A stretch of 64,000 bases of DNA from contig JBEBHH010000002.1 of assembly GCA_040080965.1 (NCBI GenBank), forward strand, positions 124,001-188,000, read 5' to 3'. This document shows, one piece after another, positions 50,554 to 59,560 of this stretch. A program made the position numbers and the translations under genes. Under the pieces are notes generated by a model, which was not told the DNA's origin, searched no databases, and saw only the letters and a list, made by a program, of their open reading frames with translations. Every line of letters begins with the position of its first letter. The stretch's first letter is position 1. The stretch comes from SHZI01 sp040080965 (GTDB taxonomy: Bacteria; Pseudomonadota; Gammaproteobacteria; Steroidobacterales; GCA-2729495).

Positions 50554-52047
50554 TTGGGCCAACCAGCACGTTCCATCGTCGTGATCGGCGCCGGCATCGG
50601 CGGGCTTGTCGTGGCCCTGGAACTGGCGGCCCAGGGGCACCGCGTCACCGTACTGGAGCGGGCCGCCGGTCCCGGCGGCAAGATGCGTGAGGTCGTCGTC
50701 GGCAGCGCCAGGGTGGACGCCGGCCCGACCGTCCTCACCATGCGCTGGGTCTTCGACGAGGTCTGCGCCGCCGCCGGGATCCGCCTCGACGAGCACCTGC
50801 GCCTCGAGCAGGCCGCAATCCTGGGCCGGCACGTGTGGGATGACGGTGCTTCGCTGGATCTTCACGCGGACGCGCAACGTTCGGCCGACGGGATCGGCCG
50901 ACTCGCCGGCAGCGCCGAGGCCGGGCGTTACCTGGAGTTCTGCGCCCGCGCCCGGCGTATCCACGACACGCTGCTCAAGCCGTTCCTGCGCGCACCGCGC
51001 CCCAGCCTCCCGGCACTGATCAGGCAGACGCCGTGGCCGGACCTGCTGCGTATCAGCCCCTACACCAGCCTGTGGAGCGCACTGGGCGAGCACTTTCGCG
51101 ACCCGCGGCTGCGCCAGCTCTTCGGGCGTTACTCCAGCTATTGCGGCTCGTCGCCCTGGCGGGCGCCAGCCACGCTGATGCTGATTGCCCACGTGGAACG
51201 CGGCGGGGTCTGGCTCGTGGATGGCGGCATGCACGCCCTCGCCGCGACCCTGGCCCGGCTCGCCGGGGAGCGCGGTGCAACGTTCCACTACGGGACCCAC
51301 GTGGACCAGATCCACGTCGCGAACGGGCGCGTCACCGGCGTCTCCTGCGCGTCGGGACCTGGACTGGCGGCGGACACGGTGATCGTCAACGCCGACGTGG
51401 CGGCCGTGGGTGCGGGGCACTTTGGCACTGCTGCCGCCAGAGCAGTGCCAGCGCCGGCACCCGGCAGGCGCTCGCTCTCGGCTGTCACCTGGTGCCTGGC
51501 CGCGAACACGGCGGGACTCCCGCTCGTCCGGCACACCGTCTTTCACGCTCCCGAGTCGCGCAGCGAATTCGAGGACTGCTTCCGTCACCAGCGCCTCCCC
51601 CGCTCTCCAAGCGTGTACCTGTGCGCCCAGGACCGGGGCGGGGCGGATGGCCCGCCCTCCGCCGCCCCCGAGCGCCTGCTCTGCGTGGTGAACGCGCCGG
51701 CCACCGGTGATCGCCAGACCCCGGACCCGGCTGAACTGGACGAGTTCGAATCCCGGGTCTTCGACCGCCTGCGCCGTGCGGGCCTGCAACTCGACACCCC
51801 GTCATCGGCCGGGGTGCGGACCACGCCCCGGGATTTTGCAGCCCTGTTCCCGGCGACGGGCGGGGCACTCTACGGCGCCGCGAGCCACGGCTGGCGTGCG
51901 GCGTTCCGCAGGCCAGCCCCCCGCACCCGCCTGCCGGGACTCTACCTGGCCGGCGGCAGCGTGCATCCGGGAGCGGGTGTGCCAATGGCCGCGCTGTCTG
52001 GACATCTCGCGGCGCAGGCCGTGATCGGCGACTATCAGGACCCATGA
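50554..52047 (+). CDS. crtD: 1-hydroxycarotenoid 3,4-desaturase CrtD
   Basis: A 497-residue FAD-dependent desaturase of the CrtI family acting on 1-hydroxy or methoxy acyclic carotenoids. The dinucleotide motif is SIVVIGAGIGGLVVALELAA followed by LERAAGPGGKMREV; family motifs are RVDAGPTVLTMRWVFDEVC and, at the C-terminus, GLYLAGGSVHPGAGVPMAAL. The start appears to be a TTG at 50554. The stop overlaps crtC (ATGA). Confidence 0.95.
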   Translation: MGQPARSIVVIGAGIGGLVVALELAAQGHRVTVLERAAGPGGKMREVVVGSARVDAGPTVLTMRWVFDEVCAAAGIRLDEHLRLEQAAILGRHVWDDGASLDLHADAQRSADGIGRLAGSAEAGRYLEFCARARRIHDTLLKPFLRAPRPSLPALIRQTPWPDLLRISPYTSLWSALGEHFRDPRLRQLFGRYSSYCGSSPWRAPATLMLIAHVERGGVWLVDGGMHALAATLARLAGERGATFHYGTHVDQIHVANGRVTGVSCASGPGLAADTVIVNADVAAVGAGHFGTAAARAVPAPAPGRRSLSAVTWCLAANTAGLPLVRHTVFHAPESRSEFEDCFRHQRLPRSPSVYLCAQDRGGADGPPSAAPERLLCVVNAPATGDRQTPDPAELDEFESRVFDRLRRAGLQLDTPSSAGVRTTPRDFAALFPATGGALYGAASHGWRAAFRRPAPRTRLPGLYLAGGSVHPGAGVPMAALSGHLAAQAVIGDYQDP

Positions 52048-53018
52048 ATGCCGCCACCGACATCCGCCTTGACGCTGTCCCGCCACCGGTGCGGCTATTT
52101 CCCCGCTTCGACGAACCGATTCCGGCGGACGGGTACCGCTGGTGGTATGTCGATGCGCTGAGCGACGACGGCCGCCACGGCCTCACGCTGATCGTGTTCA
52201 TCGGCAGTGTCTTCTCGCCGTTCTACGCCGCCGCGCGCCGCGGCGGGCCGGCCGAGCCGCTGGAGCACTGCGCGGTGAATGTTGCGCTGTACGGACCGCG
52301 GCGGCGCTGGGCGCTGACCGAGCGGCGGGTCGCCGGCATGCCGGCAGGCCCGGGGCAGCTGGCGATCGGCCCCAGCAGCCTGCACTGGGACGGGAACACC
52401 CTCGTGGCGCGCATCGACGAACGCAGCTCGCCACTGGGCACGCCGATCCGTGGCGAACTGCGCATTCACCCGGAGAGCCTCACCGAGCACGAGGTCAGCC
52501 TGGACGGCAGCCGCAACCACCACTGGTGGCCGGTCGCGCCGGCCAGCCGCATCGAGGTCGCGCTGGCGCAACCGGCGCTGCGCTGGGCGGGCCGCGGGTA
52601 TTTCGACAGCAACAGGGGCAACAGTCCGCTGGAGCGCGCCTTCGCGAGCTGGACCTGGTCCCGCGCCCTTACGCCCGAAGGCACGCGCATCCACTACGAC
52701 GTGAACTGCCGCGACGGCACGCGCACGGAAATTGCGGCCCTCGTGCGCCCGACCGGCGCCGTCGAGGAGATCGCCCGTCCCGTCCGCGCGCCTCTTCCGC
52801 CCACGCTGATCTGGCGGATCCAGAGGGAGACACGCTCCGAGGATGGCGTGGCGCGCGTCGCCCGCACCCTGGAGGACACCCCGTTCTACTCGCGCTCGGT
52901 CGTCAGCGCCCGGCAGGGCGGCCGGGACGTCACCGCGGTGCACGAGTCGCTGTCACTGGACCGGTTCGCCTCGCGCTGGGTGCAGCAGCTGATTCCCTAC
53001 CGGATGCGGCGGAACTAG
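52044..53018 (+). CDS. crtC: Carotenoid 1,2-hydratase (hydroxyneurosporene synthase) CrtC
   Basis: A 324-residue enzyme that adds water to the terminal double bond of neurosporene or lycopene derivatives. Signature stretches: GYRWWYVDALSDDGRHGLTL, FIGSVFSPFY, NHHWWPVAP, GRGYFDSNRGNSPLERAFAS and RYGS-like TWSRAL. With crtD and crtF it indicates carotenoids of the spirilloxanthin or spheroidene series. Convergent with the DUF3422 gene, whose stop overlaps its end by 4 bp. Confidence 0.95.
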   Translation: MNAATDIRLDAVPPPVRLFPRFDEPIPADGYRWWYVDALSDDGRHGLTLIVFIGSVFSPFYAAARRGGPAEPLEHCAVNVALYGPRRRWALTERRVAGMPAGPGQLAIGPSSLHWDGNTLVARIDERSSPLGTPIRGELRIHPESLTEHEVSLDGSRNHHWWPVAPASRIEVALAQPALRWAGRGYFDSNRGNSPLERAFASWTWSRALTPEGTRIHYDVNCRDGTRTEIAALVRPTGAVEEIARPVRAPLPPTLIWRIQRETRSEDGVARVARTLEDTPFYSRSVVSARQGGRDVTAVHESLSLDRFASRWVQQLIPYRMRRN

Positions 53019-54283
53019 GCGGAGCGCGTGACCATGCGCCGGATCTTGCGCACGAGGAACGCGGTGACCAGCAGGACCACGGGCACACTGAGCCCCTGGA
53101 CCAGCGCCGGGCTGTCCAGCATGCCCAGGACCCTGGCGCCCTTCGCCAGGTAGCCGATCAACCCGACGATGTAGTAGCTGACGGCTGCAATCGAGAGTGC
53201 CTCCACCGTCGCCTGCAGGCGGAGCTGCTGGCGCGCACGGTTGTCGAGGGACGCAAGCACGGCCTGGTTCTGCCGTTCCCGGGTCAGGTCCACGCGGGTG
53301 GAAAGCAGCTGGGTCGCGCGAGACACGCGCTGGGACAGTGACTCCTGGCGGGCCGCGACCGCGCGGCAGGTGTTCATGGCGGGCGCAAGGCGGCGTTCCG
53401 TGAACTCACGGAAAGTCTGCAAGCCCTCGATGCGGCCTTCGCGCAATTCGACGATGCGCGTCTGCACCAGGTCGTAGTACGCCGCCGCCGCGTTGAACCG
53501 GTAGTGGTTCTCGGCTTCCCGGTTCTCGATCTCCGCCTCGAGCCTCGTCAGCCGGTCCAGGAGCACGGGCTCGTCGGCGACGGCGCCTTCGGCCAGGTTC
53601 GCCGTGATCTCGGCGAGTTCGCGCTCATAGCGCGTCAGCTGCGGCGTGAGGTCCCGGGCCACGGGCAGCGCCAGCAGAGCCATCATCCGGTACGTCTCGA
53701 TCTCGAGCAGGCGCTGCAGGTTCCGGCCCGCCTGGTTGGGCGTCATGCCGAGGTCCTGGACGAGAAGGCGGCTGAAGCCGTCGGGCTGGATGCGGAAGTC
53801 GGTCCAGGCGGTGGCGGCACCGCCGGCAATGGCGCAGCCGATGAGCACGTTGGCGCCGAACATCTCCTTCGCGAGAGATTCCGAAGCGAGCTCCCGCGTG
53901 ATGAGGGTGACGTGGGCGGCAACCAGCGTCTGGCCCGGGAGGGACTTGACCCAGTCGGGGGGCACTTCGGCCAGCGCGGTCGATGCTGTCCCCGGCCCGG
54001 GGCCCGGGACCAGGAATGTGTACCGCGCAAATTCCGTGTGGCGCTCCCACACGAGCCGGAATGGTCCCAGGTCGGCGCTGTAGTGATTCGCCCCGGGTGG
54101 CGGCGGGGCCTTGTAGAAGCGCGTTGCCAGCGCGCAGACGTGCTGCCATTCGGTATCCCGCTCGCTCCAGCCGGAGACGAGCGCGAGATACGAGACGCGG
54201 GCCGGGGTGGGCAGCGGACTCGACGGCCGGGCATGGACCTCGTCGTTGATGAGGGCGCGCTGGGGGTGCTGCTCAGGCCGCAT
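53015..54283 (-). CDS. DUF3422 family membrane protein
   Basis: A 422-residue protein with the family signature HPQRALINDEVHARPSSPLP, then ARVSYLALVSG. It has a long central helical, probably coiled-coil region (about residues 195-360) and two C-terminal transmembrane helices (about 365-385 and 395-412) ending RKIRRMVTRSA. No enzymatic motif is visible. The ATG at 54283 with GGAGG upstream overlaps the bchO stop by 11 bp, so it is the last gene of the lhaA-puhABC-puhE-bchO unit. A role in photosystem assembly is inference from position only. Confidence 0.9.
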   Translation of the reverse strand: MRPEQHPQRALINDEVHARPSSPLPTPARVSYLALVSGWSERDTEWQHVCALATRFYKAPPPPGANHYSADLGPFRLVWERHTEFARYTFLVPGPGPGTASTALAEVPPDWVKSLPGQTLVAAHVTLITRELASESLAKEMFGANVLIGCAIAGGAATAWTDFRIQPDGFSRLLVQDLGMTPNQAGRNLQRLLEIETYRMMALLALPVARDLTPQLTRYERELAEITANLAEGAVADEPVLLDRLTRLEAEIENREAENHYRFNAAAAYYDLVQTRIVELREGRIEGLQTFREFTERRLAPAMNTCRAVAARQESLSQRVSRATQLLSTRVDLTRERQNQAVLASLDNRARQQLRLQATVEALSIAAVSYYIVGLIGYLAKGARVLGMLDSPALVQGLSVPVVLLVTAFLVRKIRRMVTRSA

Positions 54284-55163
54284 GCCGGGCGGCCTCCGCC
54301 GCAAAGTCGCCGATGTGGCCCGCCAGCAGTGCCGGGGCTTCCTCGTGGGCCAGGTGCCCGAGCCCTGGCAGCCGCAGCAGCGTGGCGCCCGGCACCAGCG
54401 CGCGAATACGCACGGCCGCCGAGGGCGGCACCATACCGTCCCGCTCCGCCACGACCAGGAGCAGCGGACAGGAAAGGCGCGGCAGGTCCCGCGCCAGGGG
54501 CTGCAGGTCCCAGTTCGCCATCATGTCGAACACGGCGGCCACGTGGTCCGGCTGCCGGGCGAGGCGCGCGTAAAGCGCCAGTCCCTCCTCGTCCAGCCGC
54601 GAGCCCGTGTCCCGCATCAGCCGCTCCACCACGTCGGGACGGGAGACGTGCCAGGCCAGCACGCGGGAGGCGAAGGGCGCCACCGAGAGCAGGCGCGCGG
54701 CGCCGGCGAACAACAGCCCGGTGACACCGTCGAGCGGCAGCATCGCGCCGTTCAGGCTGACGATGCCACGCGGCCGCAAGGCACCGTCCAGCGCCATGCG
54801 CACACCGATGGCAGCGCCGGCCGAGTGGCCCACCACGTGTTGCGGCTCAACCCCCAGCTCGGTGAGCAACTCGCCCAGGGCGGCGGCCATCCCCGCCACC
54901 GACAGCGCGCCCGGACGGGGCACCGTCGTGAAACCGTGTCCCGGCAGGTCGGGAGCGACGACGCGGAAACGGCGGGCGAGCAACGGCGCCAGGCTGCGCC
55001 AGCTGTGGGTGGACGCGCCCGTGCCGTGCAGGCAGAGAAGGACGGGCCCGCTGCCCATCTGCTGCACGTGCCACCGAATGCCGCCCGCCTGGACGAAGCG
55101 GCTTGCGTCCCGGTTGGGCCAGTCGGGGGGCAGCACGTCAGCTGCGTCCGGCATCGAGTGCAC
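54273..55163 (-). CDS. bchO: BchO, alpha/beta hydrolase of the magnesium-chelatase branch
   Basis: A 296-residue alpha/beta hydrolase found only in photosynthesis clusters and usually next to bchID; proposed as an accessory to magnesium insertion. Family stretches: DWPNRDASRFVQAGGIRWHV, LLCLHGTGASTHSWRSLAPL, VVAPDLPGHGFTTVP and the elbow VVGHSAGAAIG. Here it is separated from bchD and bchI and lies behind puhE, overlapping it by 26 bp. Confidence 0.93.
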   Translation of the reverse strand: MHSMPDAADVLPPDWPNRDASRFVQAGGIRWHVQQMGSGPVLLCLHGTGASTHSWRSLAPLLARRFRVVAPDLPGHGFTTVPRPGALSVAGMAAALGELLTELGVEPQHVVGHSAGAAIGVRMALDGALRPRGIVSLNGAMLPLDGVTGLLFAGAARLLSVAPFASRVLAWHVSRPDVVERLMRDTGSRLDEEGLALYARLARQPDHVAAVFDMMANWDLQPLARDLPRLSCPLLLVVAERDGMVPPSAAVRIRALVPGATLLRLPGLGHLAHEEAPALLAGHIGDFAAEAARHAA

Positions 55164-55926
55164 GGGGCGAAGCCGGGGTCTTGCGGGACTTGAAGCCCCA
55201 GCCCCACAGTGCCGCCTCGTTCATTGGCAGGACCATGAACCAGTGCTCGAGCACCGCCAGCGCGAGCAGCGTCGCAACGAGGCCCGCAGCAGCACCATCG
55301 AACGCCGATGCCCCCGCCGCGACGGGGTACACAAGCCACACCACCACGCCCGTTCCGGCGGTGACGGACACCGGAAACAGCGGATTCATGGCGCGACGGC
55401 GCATGTAGGTGGCCAGGTAGCGCAGGTGCGGGGGCAGGAAATCCTCGTTCAGGTTCGGGACACCGAGGAACAGGTTCAGCTTCGCGCTCCAGCGCATCAC
55501 CCACAGCACGAGGAACGTCCAGGCGCCCACCCGGTTGGGCGAATCCGCCGTCAGTGCCAGCAGGGCGAGGCCCGTGCAGACGATGGCCAGGTCGTGGTAG
55601 AGGCTCGTCGCTATGCCCTGGGAGAAGCGCTGCCAGCCGCCAGATCCCGGACGGAGGGGCGCCGGGCGCGGCCCCGTCACCAGGCCCATGTAGTAGCTGA
55701 TCTCGTGCCAGCCCCAGACGACCACGGCGCAGGTGAACGCCAGGAAAGCGGATGGCGCCGTGGTTTCCCGGCTGGAGACATAGAGTCCGACCAATGCAAC
55801 GGCCAGGAGCAGCGTCGCGCCCGCGAGGCTCCAGCGGTAACTGGCACGCGGTCTCCCGCAGAGCCACAGCACGACGCCCGTGGTGAACCACCAGAGGAAG
55901 GCGGCGTAGGTGACGGCGGCGGCCAT
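55138..55926 (-). CDS. puhE: Photosynthetic complex assembly protein PuhE
   Basis: A 262-residue multi-pass membrane protein of the PuhE family: SAFLAFTCAVVVWGWHEISY, GIATSLYHDLAIVCTGLALL, MRWSAKLNLFLGVPNLNEDF, LPPHLRYLATYMRRRAMNPL, EHWFMVLPMNEAALWGWGF. It modulates bacteriochlorophyll or complex accumulation in Rhodobacter. Its stop lies inside bchO. Confidence 0.95.
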   Translation of the reverse strand: MAAAVTYAAFLWWFTTGVVLWLCGRPRASYRWSLAGATLLLAVALVGLYVSSRETTAPSAFLAFTCAVVVWGWHEISYYMGLVTGPRPAPLRPGSGGWQRFSQGIATSLYHDLAIVCTGLALLALTADSPNRVGAWTFLVLWVMRWSAKLNLFLGVPNLNEDFLPPHLRYLATYMRRRAMNPLFPVSVTAGTGVVVWLVYPVAAGASAFDGAAAGLVATLLALAVLEHWFMVLPMNEAALWGWGFKSRKTPASPRALDAGRS

Positions 55927-55934
55927 GGGACTGG

Positions 55935-56423
55935 CTAGCGCAACAACCGCACGAAGTCGGCGGTGTTGGTCGAGCCGAATGAACCGAGGTCGATACGCTC
56001 CCCGGTGGCGGGATCGTCCAGCGTCAGCCGCCCGTCGGCGAGCCGCGCCAGCCGGAATGGCTGCTCGGGACCGACGCCCTGGAGGCGGCGCTGGCGGGCG
56101 AGCGCGCGGAGGATGCCGCGGGCAAAATTGTTGGTGCCTGGCGCGAACACGTCGACCTGGAAGCCGGCATCCACGTCCTGCACGATCACGCTGCCATCAG
56201 GTCGATCGGTGAAGGTCAGGTGCCTGACTGCGACGACGTCTGTCGGAGGTGCCTGCCAGGGTCCCGCCACGCGGCCGAGACCCGCCATCAGCAGCGCGAA
56301 ACCGATCAGCAGCGCAGCACCGATCAACGGCCCGCGCGGAAACGGGGGCTCAGCTGCCGAGCCGCTGATGAGCGTGCTCCGGGGCGCCCGCCCAGGTCGT
56401 GGAAGCCGGCACGCCCGAGTCAC
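55935..56423 (-). CDS. puhC: Photosynthetic complex assembly protein PuhC
   Basis: About 162 residues. One N-terminal transmembrane helix (PRGPLIGAALLIGFALLMAG) precedes a periplasmic domain with VRHLTFTDRPDGSVIVQDVD, FAPGTNNFARGILRALARQR and LDDPATGERIDLGSFGSTNT, the family core. PuhC helps organise the RC-LH1 core. The start is uncertain: no ATG lies close to the helix, so I place it at a GTG (56423), with an ATG at 56453 as the alternative. Either way it overlaps the end of puhB by more than 70 bp, which is unusually long. Confidence 0.85.
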   Translation of the reverse strand: MTRACRLPRPGRAPRSTLISGSAAEPPFPRGPLIGAALLIGFALLMAGLGRVAGPWQAPPTDVVAVRHLTFTDRPDGSVIVQDVDAGFQVDVFAPGTNNFARGILRALARQRRLQGVGPEQPFRLARLADGRLTLDDPATGERIDLGSFGSTNTADFVRLLR

Positions 56424-57003
56424 GCGTGGAGGGTCCCGTGGCGGCCAGTGCATCGGCAAGGATGCCGGCGACCGCCGCAGCGTCGGGTATGGCCCGGAGC
56501 ATCGGCTCGGGTTGGGTGAAGCGCCAGGGTCGCGCGTGGGGCCAGAGAGCCCAGTAGGGCATGCGCTCCCCGGCGACCAGCGTGAGCGGAATGTCGCCCG
56601 TGTCATCGCCATAGGGGCGCAGTGCGGCCGCACCAATCTTGCCGAAGGGGATGTTCATGGTGATCGGCAGGGCCACGCCGATCTGCAGGATCACCCGGCG
56701 CGACGTGATGGTGTACGTGGTGGCCCGTGACGATAACCAGGCCAGCACCAGCAGGATGCCGATACAGGCCAGTGCCAGCGGCACGAACCACAGGGCCGTC
56801 GTGATGGCCGAGGCCAGCGGCGCGCCGTCCACCAGAAGCGCGACCGCTCGCCACAGACCGAGCACGCCGAAGTACGCCGCCACGTGCCAGATGCGGAACG
56901 CGCCCCTGGCCAGGCCGGCCCAGCCGGGCGCGCCTTGCCACAGGATGCACTCCCCTTCCGGCAGGGGCTCGGGCAACGGCTCCTGGCGGGTGGTGTTGCT
57001 CAT
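56350..57003 (-). CDS. puhB: Photosynthetic complex assembly protein PuhB
   Basis: A 217-residue PH-like domain membrane protein that assists reaction-centre assembly. Recognisable: LPEGECILWQGAPGWAGLAR, FRIWHVAAYFGVLGLWRAV, TTYTITSRRVILQIGVALPI and NIPFGKIGAAALRPYGDDTG. Three transmembrane helices. It lies 47 bp after puhA. Confidence 0.95.
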   Translation of the reverse strand: MSNTTRQEPLPEPLPEGECILWQGAPGWAGLARGAFRIWHVAAYFGVLGLWRAVALLVDGAPLASAITTALWFVPLALACIGILLVLAWLSSRATTYTITSRRVILQIGVALPITMNIPFGKIGAAALRPYGDDTGDIPLTLVAGERMPYWALWPHARPWRFTQPEPMLRAIPDAAAVAGILADALAATGPSTRDSGVPASTTWAGAPEHAHQRLGS

Positions 57004-57050
57004 GCCGGTTTGCTCATGTCGCGCAGGTTCACCTCAGCGATGCGGGACGG

Positions 57051-57812
57051 CTACAGTAACGGCTCGGAACGTTCCGGCGTGGCGTACAGCGTGCCCCCGG
57101 CGTAGTAGGCCGTGATCCGGTCCTCCTCGCGCAGTGTCACCTGGTCCGGGCTCTTCAGCGGCGGCACGCCTGCAAACTGCGATGCCAGGATCGAGTTCAC
57201 GCGGATCTGGCGCCGCGCGCCGTCCACGCGGCTGAAAGCCACGGGCAACAGCACGTTGCGGCCGCCCGCCCCTGCCAACGCAACCTCGAAGTACCGGGCG
57301 ATGACTTCGCCCCGGTCGACCCACACGTCGCGCACCGTGCCGGCCAGCTGGCCGTCCGCACCGAGCACTTCCATGCCGACGGGATTGGGGCTCTTCGGGG
57401 CTGTGGAGAAATCGCGGGCCACGCGCATCGGCACGATGAGGGCATGACCCTCGTGGGTGACATCCGGCTTGTCGGACCGCTGGGCGTACGCGGCCGGGCC
57501 GACGGCGTCCCGCATCGGATCACCGGTGGGCTGCAGCGGCGCGCCAGGCCAGGGGCCCGTCGGCATCGCCTTGACCGGCGGCTCGGGGCTCTCGGCCCGG
57601 GGCGCGGCGACGCTGCCGCCGTGGGCCAGGAGGAACGTCTTGGGATCCGGCATGGCCGGGAATCCCTGCACCTTGACGTTACCGCCCCGGTCGCTCTCGA
57701 GCGGATAACCTTCCCTCTTGTCCTCGCGGCGGAGGTACCAGATCAGGCCGGCGAAGAAGATCCAGAAGGCGTAAAGGACCATCTGGGGAACGTCGATGTA
57801 GCTCGTAATCAT
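57051..57812 (-). CDS. puhA: Photosynthetic reaction centre H subunit
   Basis: A 253-residue subunit with one N-terminal transmembrane helix (VPQMVLYAFWIFFAGLIWYL) then RREDKREGYPLE, and a large cytosolic domain (FLLAHGGSVAAP; VRDVWVDRGEVIARYFEVAL; QVTLREEDRITAYYAGGTLY) that caps the RC and controls proton transfer to QB. Downstream of lhaA by 42 bp. Confidence 0.97.
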   Translation of the reverse strand: MITSYIDVPQMVLYAFWIFFAGLIWYLRREDKREGYPLESDRGGNVKVQGFPAMPDPKTFLLAHGGSVAAPRAESPEPPVKAMPTGPWPGAPLQPTGDPMRDAVGPAAYAQRSDKPDVTHEGHALIVPMRVARDFSTAPKSPNPVGMEVLGADGQLAGTVRDVWVDRGEVIARYFEVALAGAGGRNVLLPVAFSRVDGARRQIRVNSILASQFAGVPPLKSPDQVTLREEDRITAYYAGGTLYATPERSEPLL

Positions 57813-57854
57813 GCAGCAACCCCCTCTCTGGCGTCTGGCCAGTGCAGCCCGGCT

Positions 57855-59321
57855 TCAGCCGGGAAATTCCGCCATTCCAAAACGCGGCGCCTCGCCGGCC
57901 GCGCCCGTCGTCGTGACTCTTCGCACCAGCGGCCCCAGCGCGACAAGGGTCGCGAAGAGCAGCACAATCTCAAGCTGGTAAACCACGCTGTAGCCCACCG
58001 CGGCGTCGGTGAGGGCTGGACCCAGTGCCCCGGAAGCGGCAAGCCCGGACACCGCGTCCCGGATCACGCCACCGAGGGCGATGCCGATGCCTGCCGCGGT
58101 GGCCTGCACGGCGCCCCAGGCGCCCAGGGCGAGCCCTGCCGCGCCGTCGGCCGAAAAGGCCATCGCCGCCGTGAGTGTGCCAACAGCGAACAGTCCGCCG
58201 CCGAAGCCAATGAGGCCGGTGCCGACGCGGAAGAGCAGCGCCGAATCGAGCGGCGCCGCGAAGATCACGAGCGAGAAGGCGGCCACACCGACGAGTGCGC
58301 CGGTGGCGGAGAGCCGGTAGGGATCGCCGCCCCGGCCGAGATGCCCGGCCGACAGCGCGAAGGCGACGAGGCTGCCGCCCGCCAGGATGGCCGTCAGCGC
58401 CGTGGTGGCACCCACGCCCAGCCTGAGAACCTGGCCACCGAAGGGCTCGAGCAGGATGTCCTGCATGCTGAAGGCTGCCGTGCCAAGGCCGACGGTGACG
58501 AGAAACCGGTGAATGGAACGGGCCCTGCCGGGTGCCGAACCGCCCGGGCCGGAACCGGCTTCAGCCGCGAGTCGTCGCCACGCGTCGATGAACGTGGCCT
58601 TCGGCTTGTCCCGGTGAAGATCCGGAGATGTCTTCCGGGGCTGGCGCGCCTCCTGCTTCCAGAGAGCGACGATGTTGAGACCCATCGTCACCAGGGCGGC
58701 GCCCTGGATGACCCCTATCAGGCGAAACTGGCTGAAGTCCTGGAGCAGCCGGCCGAAGATGGCGGCGCTCACGACCATCCCGACCAGCAGCATCACGTAG
58801 AGCAGGGCCACGACCCTTGGCCGCGTGGCCTCCGGCGCCAGGTCCGTGGCGAGGGCCAGGCCCGCCGTCTGGCTGGTATGCAGACCCGCGCCGATCAGCA
58901 GGAAAGCCAGCGCTGCGCCGATCTGCCCGAATACCACGGGCCCGTGGGTGTCTCCGGACAAGACCAGCAAGGCAAAGGGCATGATCGCCAGTCCGCCGAA
59001 CTGGAGCAGCGTACCCATCCAGATATATGGAACGCGGCGCCATCCCAGGTAGGAGCGATGATGGTCCGAGCGGAACCCTACCAGTGCCCGCGCCGGCGCG
59101 AACAGGAGCGGCAGCGACACCATCAGGGCGACCAGTGAGGCCGGAACGCCGAGTTCGACGATCATCACGCGGTTCAGGGTGCCATTCAGCAGCACCACGG
59201 CGAGTCCCACGGAGATCTGGAACAGGGAAAGCCGGAGCAGTCGGGCGAGGGGCAGTTCCGTGCTCACCGCGTCGGCAAACGGCAGGAACCGGAGCCCGAT
59301 CTGGCTCCAGGCCAGCGCCAT
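57855..59321 (-). CDS. lhaA: LH1 assembly protein LhaA (PucC family)
   Basis: A 488-residue protein with about 12 transmembrane helices. It begins MALAWSQIGLRFLPFADAVS at the ATG at 59321, the usual family start. Conserved stretches: LLRLSLFQISVGLAVVLLNG, TLNRVMIVELGVPASLVALM, GFRSDHHRSYLGWRRVPYIW, QDILLEPFGGQVLRLGVGAT. Its place directly before puhA identifies it as LhaA rather than PucC. In-frame starts at 59387 and 59456 are possible but lack ribosome binding sites. Confidence 0.92.
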   Translation of the reverse strand: MALAWSQIGLRFLPFADAVSTELPLARLLRLSLFQISVGLAVVLLNGTLNRVMIVELGVPASLVALMVSLPLLFAPARALVGFRSDHHRSYLGWRRVPYIWMGTLLQFGGLAIMPFALLVLSGDTHGPVVFGQIGAALAFLLIGAGLHTSQTAGLALATDLAPEATRPRVVALLYVMLLVGMVVSAAIFGRLLQDFSQFRLIGVIQGAALVTMGLNIVALWKQEARQPRKTSPDLHRDKPKATFIDAWRRLAAEAGSGPGGSAPGRARSIHRFLVTVGLGTAAFSMQDILLEPFGGQVLRLGVGATTALTAILAGGSLVAFALSAGHLGRGGDPYRLSATGALVGVAAFSLVIFAAPLDSALLFRVGTGLIGFGGGLFAVGTLTAAMAFSADGAAGLALGAWGAVQATAAGIGIALGGVIRDAVSGLAASGALGPALTDAAVGYSVVYQLEIVLLFATLVALGPLVRRVTTTGAAGEAPRFGMAEFPG

Positions 59322-59450
59322 GCTCTGTCTCGTCGCGCCCTGTCGGGTGGCGCCGTCGTTGATGGCCCTGGCGTCGGAACCGCGCATATTGGTATTGGCC
59401 TGGCGGCGGTGTTCTGTACCGGGGCGACTGTAGGCCCGCGGGTTCCCGGC

Positions 59451-59484
59451 TGTCAACGCGGCTGGACGTCCGCTTTGCTTGACA
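59451..59484. promoter_or_regulatory. Divergent lhaA/aerR promoter region with opposed TTGACA boxes
   Basis: TGTCAA at 59451-59456 (a TTGACA -35 for lhaA on the minus strand) and TTGACA at 59479-59484 (for aerR on the plus strand) face each other across 22 bp. TACAGT lies 18 bp from the lhaA box. TGTCAACGCGGCTGGACG (59451-59468) is one base off TGT-N12-ACA. This makes joint control by PpsR plausible. Confidence 0.45.
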
Positions 59485-59560
59485 CTCGCAGGGTGGCCAC
59501 GGACGATGCGCCCGGGATACTAATAAAGAATGCCGGCAACAATTCCCGGGGGTAAAGGCC

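Noticed and set aside
57444..59138. Plus-strand 564-codon frame opposite lhaA and puhA
   Set aside because: Antisense shadow; hydrophilic repetitive composition mirrors the membrane-protein codons of lhaA.
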